Assembly (NCBI RefSeq): GCF_003293695.1
Contig: NZ_CP029556.1
Coordinates: 1,436,001-1,500,000 of the forward strand
Length of the DNA stretch: 64,000 bases
Direction of reading: 5' to 3'
Origin: Lysobacter oculi
Lineage (GTDB): Bacteria > Pseudomonadota > Gammaproteobacteria > Xanthomonadales > Xanthomonadaceae
The notes under the pieces were generated by a model, which made no database searches, was not told where the DNA came from, and saw only the letters and a list, made by a program, of their open reading frames with translations. This document shows positions 10,390 through 17,830 of the stretch, one piece after another. A program made the position numbers and the translations under genes. Positions within the stretch are counted from its first letter, which is position 1. Each line of letters begins with the position of its first letter.

Positions 10390-11244
10390 CTACAAGCCTG
10401 AAAGTCCCGCCTGTCGTTCGAACTCTACCGGAGAGACGCCTCCGTTGGAGCCATGCCGGCGCTTCGGGTTGTAGAACATCTCGATGTAGTGGAACACGTC
10501 GCTGCGCGCCGCATCCCGGGTCAGGTAAATCTTCCGCTTGATCCGCTCCCGCTTGAGCAACTGGAAGAAGCTCTCCACCACGGCGTTGTCGTGGCAGTTG
10601 CCGCGCCGGCTCATGCTGCAGACGATGCCGTGCGCTTTCAGGAACGCCTGCCATTCGGCGCCGGTGAACTGGCTGCCTTGATCCGAGTGCAGCATCAGGC
10701 CGGGCGCTGGCTTGCGTCGCCATACCGCTGCCAACAACGCCTGTAGCACCAGGTCGGCATGCATCTGGCTCTGCATTGCCCAGCCAACGACCTGGCGCGA
10801 GTACAGATCCAGCACCACCGCCAGGTACAGCCAGCCCTCGTGCGTGCGGATATAGGTGATGTCGGTGACCCAGTGCGTGTTCGGCGCGGCCACGTCGAAC
10901 TGCCGGTCCAGGTGATTGGGCGCCACCGTCGATACGCGGCCACCGCGAGGCCGCGGGCGACGCCCGTAACCCACTTGTGCCCGCAAGCCTTCGCGCTTCA
11001 TCAGCCGTGCCACGCGATGCTTGCCGCACTGCTCGCCCAGGTCGCGCAGGTCATCGGTGACCTTGCGGTAACCATAGACCGTACCGCTCTCCAGCCATGC
11101 CTGCTTGATCATCCCGAGCAAACGCTGATCCTCGTAATGGCGCTCGCTGTGCGGCCGGTTCTGCCACGCGTAGAAGCCGCTGCGTTGCACGCCGAGCACC
11201 CGGCACATGCTGGTCACGCGGAACTGATCGAGATGCGCCTGCAT
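10390..11244 (-). CDS. IS3-family transposase OrfB
   Basis: A 284-residue catalytic half of an IS3 transposase. It has a helix-turn-helix-like N-terminal part and an rve/DDE core: the first Asp in HWVTDITYIRT, the second in LHSDQGSQFTG, and the Glu in NAVVESFFQLLKRE. It is normally made as an OrfAB fusion by frameshifting. Here the upstream orfA is separated by 1.2 kb of IS30 DNA, so fusion is impossible and the element should be immobile by itself. Confidence 0.9.
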   Translation of the reverse strand: MQAHLDQFRVTSMCRVLGVQRSGFYAWQNRPHSERHYEDQRLLGMIKQAWLESGTVYGYRKVTDDLRDLGEQCGKHRVARLMKREGLRAQVGYGRRPRPRGGRVSTVAPNHLDRQFDVAAPNTHWVTDITYIRTHEGWLYLAVVLDLYSRQVVGWAMQSQMHADLVLQALLAAVWRRKPAPGLMLHSDQGSQFTGAEWQAFLKAHGIVCSMSRRGNCHDNAVVESFFQLLKRERIKRKIYLTRDAARSDVFHYIEMFYNPKRRHGSNGGVSPVEFERQAGLSGL

Positions 11245-11287
11245 GAACGCGTACTTCGCCCTTACCCCCTGGCAAAGTACGCCGCGG

Positions 11288-12504
11288 TGAATTCAACCCG
11301 TCAATGCAACATGATCAACAATTGCACTGATCGGAGCGAACGATATGGCAAGGATGGGGCGGCCCGGTATGTCTCGGGCCCAGAAGCAAGATTTATGGCG
11401 ACGATGGAAGGGTGGCCAGTCACTCAGCGGCATTGCCCGATTCTTTGACAAGAATCCAGGTTCGATTTTCGGGGTTCTGGCCGCGCATGGCGGGATCGCG
11501 CCGAGGGCGCGGCGTCGATCCGCTCGATCGCTGAGTTTAGTGGACCGCGAAGAGATATCTCGATGCTTGGCTTCTGGCCAGTCGTTTCGCCAGATTGCGC
11601 TCAGCCTAGGGCGGCCTACCTCGACGATTAGCCGGGAAGTTGCACGACATGGCGGCCGTGATCGATATCGGGCCGCACATGCCGATGAGGCCGCTTGGGA
11701 GGCGGCCCGGAGGCCACAGTCTTGTCGGTTAGCCGATAACCCTCGGCTGCGCTGGTTGGTGGCTTGTAAGCTGGGCCAGCAATGGTCGCCGGAACAGATC
11801 GCCGGCTGGCTTAAGCTCAGGTTCCCGCTCAACCAGGCACTGCAGGTGTCGCACGAAACGATCTACCGGAGCTTGTTCATCCAGGCGCGTGGTCTGCTCA
11901 AGAAGGAACTCTTGGCGCACTTGCGCACGCGTCGCCGTATGCGCCACTCGAAGCTGGCCATCGCAATGTCTCGCGGCGGGATCATCGACGCGATATCGAT
12001 TCGGGAGCGCCCGGCGGAGGTCGAAGATCGCGCCGTGCCGGGGCATTGGGAGGGTGATCTGATCACGGGAAGCAACAATTCCCATATCGCGACGCTGGTG
12101 GAGCGGCATTCGCGCTTCGTGATGCTGGTGAAGGTCAAGGGTAAGGACACCAATAGCGTCGTCTCGGCGCTGAGCCGGCAAGTGAAAACACTACCAACTG
12201 CATTGCGAAAATCTTTGACGTGGGATCGAGGTGGTGAGATGGCTAGCCACAAGAACTTCACCGTGGCGACCGACATCCAGGTCTACTTCTGCGATCCGAA
12301 AAGCCCTTGGCAGCGCGGTTCGAACGAAAACACCAATGGTCTGCTGCGGCAGTACTTCCCCGACGGCACGGACCTATCCAGCCATTCGCAGGCATTCTTG
12401 AACAAGATCGCCAGACGACTCAACGAAAGGCCCCGTAAGACCTTGGGCTTCCAGACACCAGCCGCTAAGCTGAGCCAAGCCGTTGCGTCGACGGGTTGAA
12501 CTCA
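11288..12504 (+). mobile_element. IS30-family insertion sequence inside the IS3 element
   Basis: A 1,217-bp element with 23-bp imperfect inverted repeats (TGAATTCAACCCGTCAATGC at 11288; TGAGTTCAACCCGTCGACGC reading inward from 12504). Both ends are flanked by the palindromic hexamer CCGCGG (11282-11287 and 12505-12510). Removing the element and one hexamer restores the orfA reading frame through LKKAAAYFA. Confidence 0.88.
11345..12499 (+). CDS. IS30-family transposase
   Basis: A 384-residue transposase. The N-terminus holds helix-turn-helix segments (QKQDLWRRWKGGQSLSGIA and SFRQIALSLGRPTSTISREV). The DDE core has the first Asp in GHWEGDLITG, the second in LTWDRGGEMA, and the Glu in GSNENTNGLLRQYFP, a typical IS30 signature. 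The stop overlaps the right inverted repeat. Frame and length are intact, so it is likely active. Confidence 0.92.
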   Translation: MARMGRPGMSRAQKQDLWRRWKGGQSLSGIARFFDKNPGSIFGVLAAHGGIAPRARRRSARSLSLVDREEISRCLASGQSFRQIALSLGRPTSTISREVARHGGRDRYRAAHADEAAWEAARRPQSCRLADNPRLRWLVACKLGQQWSPEQIAGWLKLRFPLNQALQVSHETIYRSLFIQARGLLKKELLAHLRTRRRMRHSKLAIAMSRGGIIDAISIRERPAEVEDRAVPGHWEGDLITGSNNSHIATLVERHSRFVMLVKVKGKDTNSVVSALSRQVKTLPTALRKSLTWDRGGEMASHKNFTVATDIQVYFCDPKSPWQRGSNENTNGLLRQYFPDGTDLSSHSQAFLNKIARRLNERPRKTLGFQTPAAKLSQAVASTG

Positions 12505-12757
12505 CCGCGGCCTTTTTTAGGATTTCGCGCTCCTCGGTCACCCGCTTGAGCTCGGCTTGCAAGCGCCGGTTCTCAGCCGCCAATGAAACATCGGCATGGC
12601 GTGCCTCAGGCACCTTGCGCTGCATACGCACCCACGCGTAAAGCGTATCGATGCTGACTCCCAGCCGACCCGCCACCTCACGCACCGGGCGCCCCTGGTC
12701 GATCACCTGTTTGGCCGCTTCGACCTTGAACTCATCCGTATACCGCTTGCTGCTCAT
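12505..12757 (-). pseudogene. IS3-family OrfA, interrupted
   Basis: OrfA starts MSSKRYTDEFKVEAAKQVID with a GGAGG five bases upstream (a GTG two codons earlier is the other option). It has the HTH segment VREVAGRLGVSIDTLYAWV and the leucine-rich coil AENRRLQAELKRVTEEREIL. It is cut after LKKAA by the IS30 element, and the ORF then reads a few dozen nonsense residues inside IS30. The last few codons of the intact gene remain at about 11245-11287. Confidence 0.85.
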
Positions 12758-12827
12758 ATACACCTCCGTGATTGCCGTAACGTACGGCTCGGAGATGTCT
12801 AGAGAACCCGGGGCGATTCAGCCTGAC

Positions 12828-12840
12828 GTCCGCTTCGGGT
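12828..12840. repeat. Solitary half of the TGTCCGC palindromic repeat
   Basis: GTCCGCTTCGGGT lies 8 bases beyond the IS3 right end. It matches the left arm that flanks IS1182 copy B (30947-30960). No complementary right arm follows. Confidence 0.45.
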
Positions 12841-12935
12841 CGGATCCGGCCACCAACCTGCCCGCACGTCCCGTGACAAACGACTTAGGCTAACCCAAGC
12901 ATTTGCTCGTCCCGCCCTGACGGACGTCGCAGCTC

Positions 12936-13178
12936 TTAGGGTCTCGCGACGCCCATCGCCTCGGGAGGCACTGCAAAACCGCCCTCATCGGCGTTCGCTA
13001 ACAAGCTCGTGTACCGCTCGATGAGCTCGCCATCCGCGTCGTCTGCATAGGCCTCCTCGCCCAAATCGCCAGCGAGGTCATCGAATCCGCGCCAGAATTC
13101 CCCCGGGGATTTGCCTGCGGCCTCCACGACATACGCTTCTAGCTTCACGAGGCGGCATTCCTGGTCGGGCGTCATCAT
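12936..13178 (-). CDS. Hypothetical protein, last gene of SRAP operon
   Basis: An 80-residue acidic protein (MMTPDQECRLVKLEAYVVEA; FDDLAGDLGEEAYADDADGE). No family is recognised. Its start overlaps the stop of the SRAP gene by four bases (ATGA), which indicates translational coupling and a shared transcript. It is the promoter-distal gene of a five-gene leftward unit. Confidence 0.6.
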   Translation of the reverse strand: MMTPDQECRLVKLEAYVVEAAGKSPGEFWRGFDDLAGDLGEEAYADDADGELIERYTSLLANADEGGFAVPPEAMGVARP

Positions 13179-14149
13179 GCCGCTTCCTTCATCAGCTCGT
13201 AGTACGGGTGACGCTTGTCATCGAAGATCGCGAACAGCGCGTCCAGATTTTTCGGGTCCGGGTTGAGCCACGCATCGACGTGCTCAGGCTTGATATTGAT
13301 GACGGTTCTGTCGTGTCCCGCCGCGGCGACCTCTGGTTCGGGCTCATCGGTAATGGCGGCAAAGGACCATAGGCCCGGCTCGATGCCCTTGGGATCGACC
13401 CAGTGGGAATACAGGCAGGCGATATACATGGTCTCGCCTGTTCTGGGGCGGAACTGGATTTCCTTGCTCCCGCCCTTTCCGTCATCGACATTCTCGTAAA
13501 AGGTTTCAGCGAGCATCAGCCCGTGCGTATGGCCAAATTGGTTGCGCCAGAATCGCGTCAGGTTGTCGCGCCGCGCGTTGTAGGTGCCTGAGACTTGGCC
13601 CGTCTTGGTACGGTCAATAGAGGGGTCCATTCCCGCCGGGCGACAGTGATAGCGCATGGGCCGCACGATTCGCTTGCCGTTCTCCACGATAAGCACGGGC
13701 GCGTACCAGTCCGGGAAGATTCGGTCGTCCTTGGTCGGCTCGTGCCTGGTGCGCTTGGCATCCTCGATCCAGCGCTTCGTCTGCTTGATCTTGTTACTGG
13801 CGATCCGCTGCTCGTTGAGCGCCGTCTTCGTTTCCTTGACCGCAAGCTTCGCCTCGGCGGCAGCCAGGCGCGCCTCTTGCGCTGCCAATTCAGCTTCGCT
13901 TTCGGCAAGCTTCCGGCCGTTCCATTCGGAGATCAGCTCTTGAATTTTCCGCTCTAGCTCTGATTTGGGGGGGAGGAAGTTTCGATCGATTCCCTTGGGG
14001 ATCTTCGTGCCGTCCGAGAGCTTCTTGCGGATGCGGTATTTCTCATCACGCTCCAGGTAAATTTTCCAGAACGCCTCGATATCGATATCCGCGCCGAACT
14101 CACGCGTGTAGTTGTCGTAGAGCGACCAGGCTTCAGCCGAATAGCACAC
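13175..14149 (-). CDS. SRAP/HMCES-family protein with a coiled-coil insert
   Basis: SRAP proteins (YedK, HMCES) form a covalent thiazolidine crosslink between Cys2 and abasic sites in single-stranded DNA, shielding them during replication. Here the N-terminus is MCYSA, giving the catalytic Cys2. The family Asn-Ala-Arg motif appears as TYNARRDNLTRFWRN, and the His motif near the C-terminus as GHDRTVINIKPEHVDAWLNP. The protein has 324 residues against about 220 for typical members. The extra length is mostly an Ala/Glu/Lys-rich coil at about residues 65-130 (SEAELAAQEARLAAAEAKLA). The stop overlaps the next gene and the start overlaps the previous one. It lies next to umuDC, which fits a role in damage tolerance. 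Confidence 0.8.
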   Translation of the reverse strand: MCYSAEAWSLYDNYTREFGADIDIEAFWKIYLERDEKYRIRKKLSDGTKIPKGIDRNFLPPKSELERKIQELISEWNGRKLAESEAELAAQEARLAAAEAKLAVKETKTALNEQRIASNKIKQTKRWIEDAKRTRHEPTKDDRIFPDWYAPVLIVENGKRIVRPMRYHCRPAGMDPSIDRTKTGQVSGTYNARRDNLTRFWRNQFGHTHGLMLAETFYENVDDGKGGSKEIQFRPRTGETMYIACLYSHWVDPKGIEPGLWSFAAITDEPEPEVAAAGHDRTVINIKPEHVDAWLNPDPKNLDALFAIFDDKRHPYYELMKEAA

Positions 14150-14576
14150 CGCTTACTCCATCATCATGCTTGGTATTGGGGATCGGGGGCGCAAGCTTCC
14201 ACACCAGCTCTTGCAGCGTCTGATCGTCAGCTTCCCGCTGTGCCTCGACTGCTTCGCGAACGGCGTTGTATTCGGGCATCCAGTAGTAGTTGAGCGGCAA
14301 GTCTTCGAAATAGCTCGGGCAGAGCAGCTCGCGGTTGTCGACGGTCATGCCGATTTCGACAAAGGCCCAATTGAGGGGCTGGTGGTCGCCGATACCGTGA
14401 AGTTGTGCCATGACGTCATCGGTCAGACCCAGCTCCTCGCGCTTGGCTTTGCGCACCTCGCCGAACTGCCTGAATGTCGTGGTGTCTCGGTATTCCTTGG
14501 ACAGCGGCACGTTGCGGCGAAACACTTTGTACGCCTCCAACTGGCCGATCCAGTACGAAACGTCCGCTTCATTCAT
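14133..14576 (-). CDS. Hypothetical protein of SRAP operon
   Basis: A 147-residue protein starting MNEADVSYWIGQLEAYKVF, with no recognised domain. It overlaps the upstream gene by 8 bases and the SRAP gene start by 17. The start was chosen at this ATG because residues upstream in the same frame look non-coding, while another frame there is coding. The alternative is that it and the 76-residue gene upstream are one protein split by a frameshift near 14575; the tight overlap pattern through the whole operon favours two genes. Confidence 0.6.
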   Translation of the reverse strand: MNEADVSYWIGQLEAYKVFRRNVPLSKEYRDTTTFRQFGEVRKAKREELGLTDDVMAQLHGIGDHQPLNWAFVEIGMTVDNRELLCPSYFEDLPLNYYWMPEYNAVREAVEAQREADDQTLQELVWKLAPPIPNTKHDDGVSGVLFG

Positions 14577-14799
14577 CGGCACATTCTTCGTCGCTTGGAA
14601 TAAGGCCGGCACAGCCTTGGAGGTGCTGCAGGCGGCCCCACACGTGTGCGTGATCCTCTTCCTTGGTCTGAGAATCGATGGCGTCAGCTTCCTTCGTGAA
14701 GCAGTCCAGCATGTCCTCTTGCTTGCAGTTAGCGAGCAAGCCGGGCAGGCGCGCTTCAAGGTCATCCAACATGGCATCGAGTTCAACGCGCGATTTCAT
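14569..14799 (-). CDS. Hypothetical protein of SRAP operon
   Basis: A 76-residue protein starting MKSRVELDAMLDDLEARLP, mostly helical and acidic, ending EECADE. Its start overlaps the stop of the preceding gene by four bases (ATGA), and its stop overlaps the next start. No family is recognised. Confidence 0.55.
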   Translation of the reverse strand: MKSRVELDAMLDDLEARLPGLLANCKQEDMLDCFTKEADAIDSQTKEEDHAHVWGRLQHLQGCAGLIPSDEECADE

Positions 14800-15020
14800 C
14801 GCAACCTCCGGTTCAATCCGCTCTCAGCCAAGAGCAGCCCTATCAGGTGGTAACAACGACTGCCCAGACCATGGCGTTCGGCTTCGAAGAAGATCGGGTC
14901 CAGGAGGTTCCACGCCTGATCAAACGCTTGCGGGTGGCCTGACTCGGCCAACGCTAACAGGTGCGGCTTCTGGTTGGCCAGCCGGGCCGCCATCAGGTCG
15001 CAGTGGGCATTCTGGTCCAT
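14796..15020 (-). CDS. Hypothetical protein, first gene of SRAP operon
   Basis: A 74-residue protein starting MDQNAHCDLMAARLANQKPH, a helical repeat-like sequence (ALAESGHPQAFDQAWNLLDP) with no named family. An upstream in-frame start at 15140 would add 40 residues rich in Arg and Pro and would overlap the umuD region, so the later start is preferred. It is divergent from umuD and probably shares a regulatory region with it. Confidence 0.5.
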   Translation of the reverse strand: MDQNAHCDLMAARLANQKPHLLALAESGHPQAFDQAWNLLDPIFFEAERHGLGSRCYHLIGLLLAESGLNRRLR

Positions 15021-15217
15021 CGCGAAAGTATCCCGCTGCGCCTGTTCAGGCCTCTTCACATCGCAGCTAACAGGATCCGGGCCGCATTCATCTCTGTGGC
15101 GGCCGCGGTGGGCGGGGCGTTGCGCGGTCATCGGTGGCACTCACCAAGGGTCGGGGCGTAGTCTTCGCGCCCCTCGTCTCATCGGGTGCGTCACTGGCCC
15201 CCGAAGCTTCCGCCACC

Positions 15218-15673
15218 ATGACCTCCATTGCCTCCCCCCCCGCCATCGGCCCCGTGGCCGCCTGTCGTTTAGACCTGTCTCACCTACCGCTGCGCTTTTT
15301 GGGCATGCGTGCCAGCTGCGGGTTTCCCTCCCCGGCTGAGGACTTCATGGGGGAGGACCTGGATCTCAACGAGCTGTGCATCCGCAACCCGCCTGCCACC
15401 TTCTTCGCCCAGGCCGAGGGCGACAGCATGCGCGGCTTCGGGATCCACGCCGGCGACATGCTGGTCGTCGATCGCTCGATCAATGCCAAATCGGGTCACA
15501 TCGCGCTGCTCCTATGGGACGGCGGCTTGTGTGTCAAACAGCTGCGTATCGGTCGCTCCTGCGTGGAACTGCTATCGGGCGACGGGTCGCCGCCCCTCAC
15601 TGTGGCCGATGAGGTCGAGCTGCAGGTGTGGGGCGTGGTGACCTATTCGTTCCGCAACCACTTGGGGCGCTGA
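15218..15673 (+). CDS. umuD: Translesion polymerase V subunit UmuD
   Basis: LexA-like serine peptidase that self-cleaves with RecA help to give UmuD', the partner of UmuC. The cleavage site is in ASCGFPSPAEDF (Cys-Gly), the nucleophilic Ser in AEGDSMRGFGIHAGD, and the catalytic Lys in LCVKQLRIG. The frame could begin at 15134, but the start MTSIASPPAIGPVAACRLDL gives about 151 residues, near the family size of 140. Its TGA overlaps the umuC ATG by one base. SOS control is expected from the family, though no clear LexA box was found upstream. Confidence 0.92.
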   Translation: MTSIASPPAIGPVAACRLDLSHLPLRFLGMRASCGFPSPAEDFMGEDLDLNELCIRNPPATFFAQAEGDSMRGFGIHAGDMLVVDRSINAKSGHIALLLWDGGLCVKQLRIGRSCVELLSGDGSPPLTVADEVELQVWGVVTYSFRNHLGR

Positions 15674-16923
15674 TGCTCGGGCTGGTCGACGGCAACAACT
15701 TTTACGCCAGCTGTGAGCGGGCCTTCCAGCCCGATCTCATTGGCCGGCCTGTCGTCGTTTTGTCCAACAACGATGGCTGCGCCATTGCCCGTAGCAATGA
15801 GGCCAAGGCGCTCGGCGTCAGGATGGGCCAGCCCATTCATGAGGTGGACCCCGCCATTCGCAGGCAGCTCATCATCCGCTCTGCGAATTTCGGCTTGTAC
15901 GGGAATTTGTCCGGCCGGATCGTGACCATCCTGCGAGACCTGTTCCCGCGCGTGGAGGTCTACTCCATCGACGAGAGCTTCGTCTCGCTGGAAGGCATCC
16001 CCGCCTCAGATCATGAGCATGCGGCCCGCGTCGCCCGCCAGAGGATCCTCCAGTGGACGGGCATTCCCTGCTGCGTCGGCATCGGCCCCACCAAGACGCT
16101 GGCCAAGCTCGCTAACAAGCTGGCGAAAAAGACGCCAAACGGTGTGATGGCGGCGGACGCGCACACGCCTGAGCTTGCAGCCTATCCGGTGGAGGACCTC
16201 TGGGGGGTTGGTCGCAAATTCGCAGCGCGCCTTGGCGCAGAAGGGATCCTGACGGCGCGCGACCTGATGGGCGCAAATTCCGACACCCTGCGCGCTCGGT
16301 ACGGGGTCGTACTCGCCCGCACGCAGCGTGAGCTGCAAGGAATTGTCTGTGCCGACCTTGTCGAGGAAGAACCAGACCGCCAGCAGATTGTCTGCTCCCG
16401 ATCGTTCAAGAACGACGTGGAATCTTTGGAGGATCTCCAGCAAGCCGTGGCAACGTTCGCGATCCGGGCGTGCGAGAAGCTGCGCAAGCGTGGACTGATG
16501 TGTTCCGGCGTCTGGGTATGGATCAACACCAACCCCTTCAAGCCGGGGGCTCGTCAGTACAATCCGTCCAAGGCATTCAACCTGATCGGACCCTCCTCCG
16601 ATACACGGGAGGTGGTCTCCGTGGCTCAGGCGCTGACGCGTGCGATGTTCAAGAAGGGGTACCGTTACAAGAAGGCCGGCGTGGGGCTGCTCGATCTCAC
16701 GCATGGGGACCTGCAGCAGGCCGATCTGTTCGCCGGCATCGATCCCCGCTCCGCCAAGTTGATGGAAGTGATGGATGCGGTCAACCGCAAGTTCGGACGT
16801 GGCAGCGTTGCGTTGGCGTCGGCGGCAGCTCGGCGGGATGCCACGCCCAAATGGGCGATGCGCCAAGACAGTTTGTCGCCTGCGTACACGCAGAAGTGGA
16901 GCGATGTCCTCAAGGTCAGATAG
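15673..16923 (+). CDS. umuC: Translesion polymerase V catalytic subunit UmuC
   Basis: Y-family DNA polymerase that copies past lesions. It starts MLGLVDGNNFYASCERAFQP, with the first metal-binding Asp in LVDGNNFYASCE. The second acidic pair is in VYSIDESFVSL. The helix-hairpin-helix region reads EDLWGVGRKFAARLGAEGI. The 416-residue length is normal for UmuC. The ATG overlaps the umuD stop (TGATG), so translation is coupled. The longer frame from 15628 would overlap umuD and is rejected. Confidence 0.95.
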   Translation: MLGLVDGNNFYASCERAFQPDLIGRPVVVLSNNDGCAIARSNEAKALGVRMGQPIHEVDPAIRRQLIIRSANFGLYGNLSGRIVTILRDLFPRVEVYSIDESFVSLEGIPASDHEHAARVARQRILQWTGIPCCVGIGPTKTLAKLANKLAKKTPNGVMAADAHTPELAAYPVEDLWGVGRKFAARLGAEGILTARDLMGANSDTLRARYGVVLARTQRELQGIVCADLVEEEPDRQQIVCSRSFKNDVESLEDLQQAVATFAIRACEKLRKRGLMCSGVWVWINTNPFKPGARQYNPSKAFNLIGPSSDTREVVSVAQALTRAMFKKGYRYKKAGVGLLDLTHGDLQQADLFAGIDPRSAKLMEVMDAVNRKFGRGSVALASAAARRDATPKWAMRQDSLSPAYTQKWSDVLKVR

Positions 16924-16993
16924 GGTCTGTGCTGAGGCCATCTGACCCCTACTGACTGCCTAGCCGCACCTAGAAAGCATCTAGGGATGCGCG

Positions 16994-17830
16994 TTAGCAC
17001 CTACCCAAATGAATGGCCAGTCGCGCCAGTGTCACCACGTCCTGATGGTTGTGCGCCATGACGCGCCGCAACTGCTTGGCTGAGCTACCGCGCAGGTAAT
17101 CCAACCACGCCCCGGGTGCCTCGCTACCCGGCAGATCGTCTTCCCGAACGATGCCGAGCACCCGTCGCTCGATGGTCCCGAGCCTGCAGTTCTCGAACAC
17201 TCCCCGGTAGCGTCGCCGCGTGGGATGCAGCAGATCAACGTGATCGAGCGCGGACAGCGGCTCGGCCTGTCGCATCAGGCGATAGCGCGTCTTGAGCAGC
17301 GGGGCGTCGTAGGACTTGCCGTTGTAGCTGACCAGAATGGTGCTAGGTCGGAGCCAGCCGCGGAACAGGTCGAGCATGGCCGGTTCAGCGCTCGTCTTCG
17401 TGATGGTGAGCTGACGGATGTGCAGCCCGGCAGGGTCGAGCGTTGCTGCGCCGATCATGAAGGCGCGCGTGCCTGTCCCACCGGCCAGACCGGTGGTTTC
17501 AGTGTCGAAGAACATGAGTTCAGAGGTGGGCAACGGCACGTCGCGCCTGGCGAAGGCGGCGTCGAGATGCGGCTGCCACGGCAGATCGAACGGCAGGCGA
17601 CCTTCCTGCAGCCAGAGGCCGGGGGCAATTTCCCGGCCTGGAAGCAAGCGGTCTTCCGCTGATGCAGGTGCCGGCGCGTCGCGGCGCTTGACCCGTAGCA
17701 GGCCACGCAGGCGGGCCAACGGATCAGAGTCGATCTTCGCCGCCGGAGGGGCCGGTGTCGCCACTGCAGCCGCGGCAGGCGCGCCACTTTGCCGCCGTAG
17801 CGCCTGCAGCCGGGTCAGGGTCAGGCTCAT
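16994..17830 (-). CDS. mrfB: MrfB/YprB-type RNase H-like exonuclease
   Basis: In Bacillus the MrfA helicase and MrfB exonuclease remove mitomycin C damage independently of UvrABC. This 278-residue protein has the RNase H-like YprB domain: FFDTETTGLAGGTGTRAFMI with the metal Asp-Glu pair, LVSYNGKSYDAPLLKTRY, and the C-terminal HNHQDVVTLARL with the last Asp. The start MSLTLTRLQALRR overlaps the helicase stop by four bases (ATGA), so the two are coupled. The first 60 residues are Ala/Pro-rich and probably a flexible linker. The gene is convergent with umuC. Confidence 0.85.
   Translation of the reverse strand: MSLTLTRLQALRRQSGAPAAAAVATPAPPAAKIDSDPLARLRGLLRVKRRDAPAPASAEDRLLPGREIAPGLWLQEGRLPFDLPWQPHLDAAFARRDVPLPTSELMFFDTETTGLAGGTGTRAFMIGAATLDPAGLHIRQLTITKTSAEPAMLDLFRGWLRPSTILVSYNGKSYDAPLLKTRYRLMRQAEPLSALDHVDLLHPTRRRYRGVFENCRLGTIERRVLGIVREDDLPGSEAPGAWLDYLRGSSAKQLRRVMAHNHQDVVTLARLAIHLGRC

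Larger units (their letters stand above)
10364..12820 (-). mobile_element. IS3-family insertion sequence, interrupted by an IS30-family element
   Basis: The ends are inverted repeats: TGAATCGCCCCGGGTT starts at 10364, and its reverse complement ends at 12820. orfA and orfB encode an IS3-family transposase on the minus strand. Without the nested IS30 element and its repeat the length is about 1.23 kb, normal for the family. The bases next to the two ends (GTA on the left, GCC on the right) do not match, so no target duplication survives. Confidence 0.85.

Noticed and set aside
14569-14620. A frameshift splitting one protein into the 76- and 147-residue products
   Set aside because: The ATG/stop overlap is the same style as at the other junctions of the operon, so two coupled genes are more likely; not excluded.
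15000-15217. A LexA box for umuDC and the divergent operon
   Set aside because: SOS control is expected, but no convincing CTG-N10-CAG or other palindromic operator could be found by eye.
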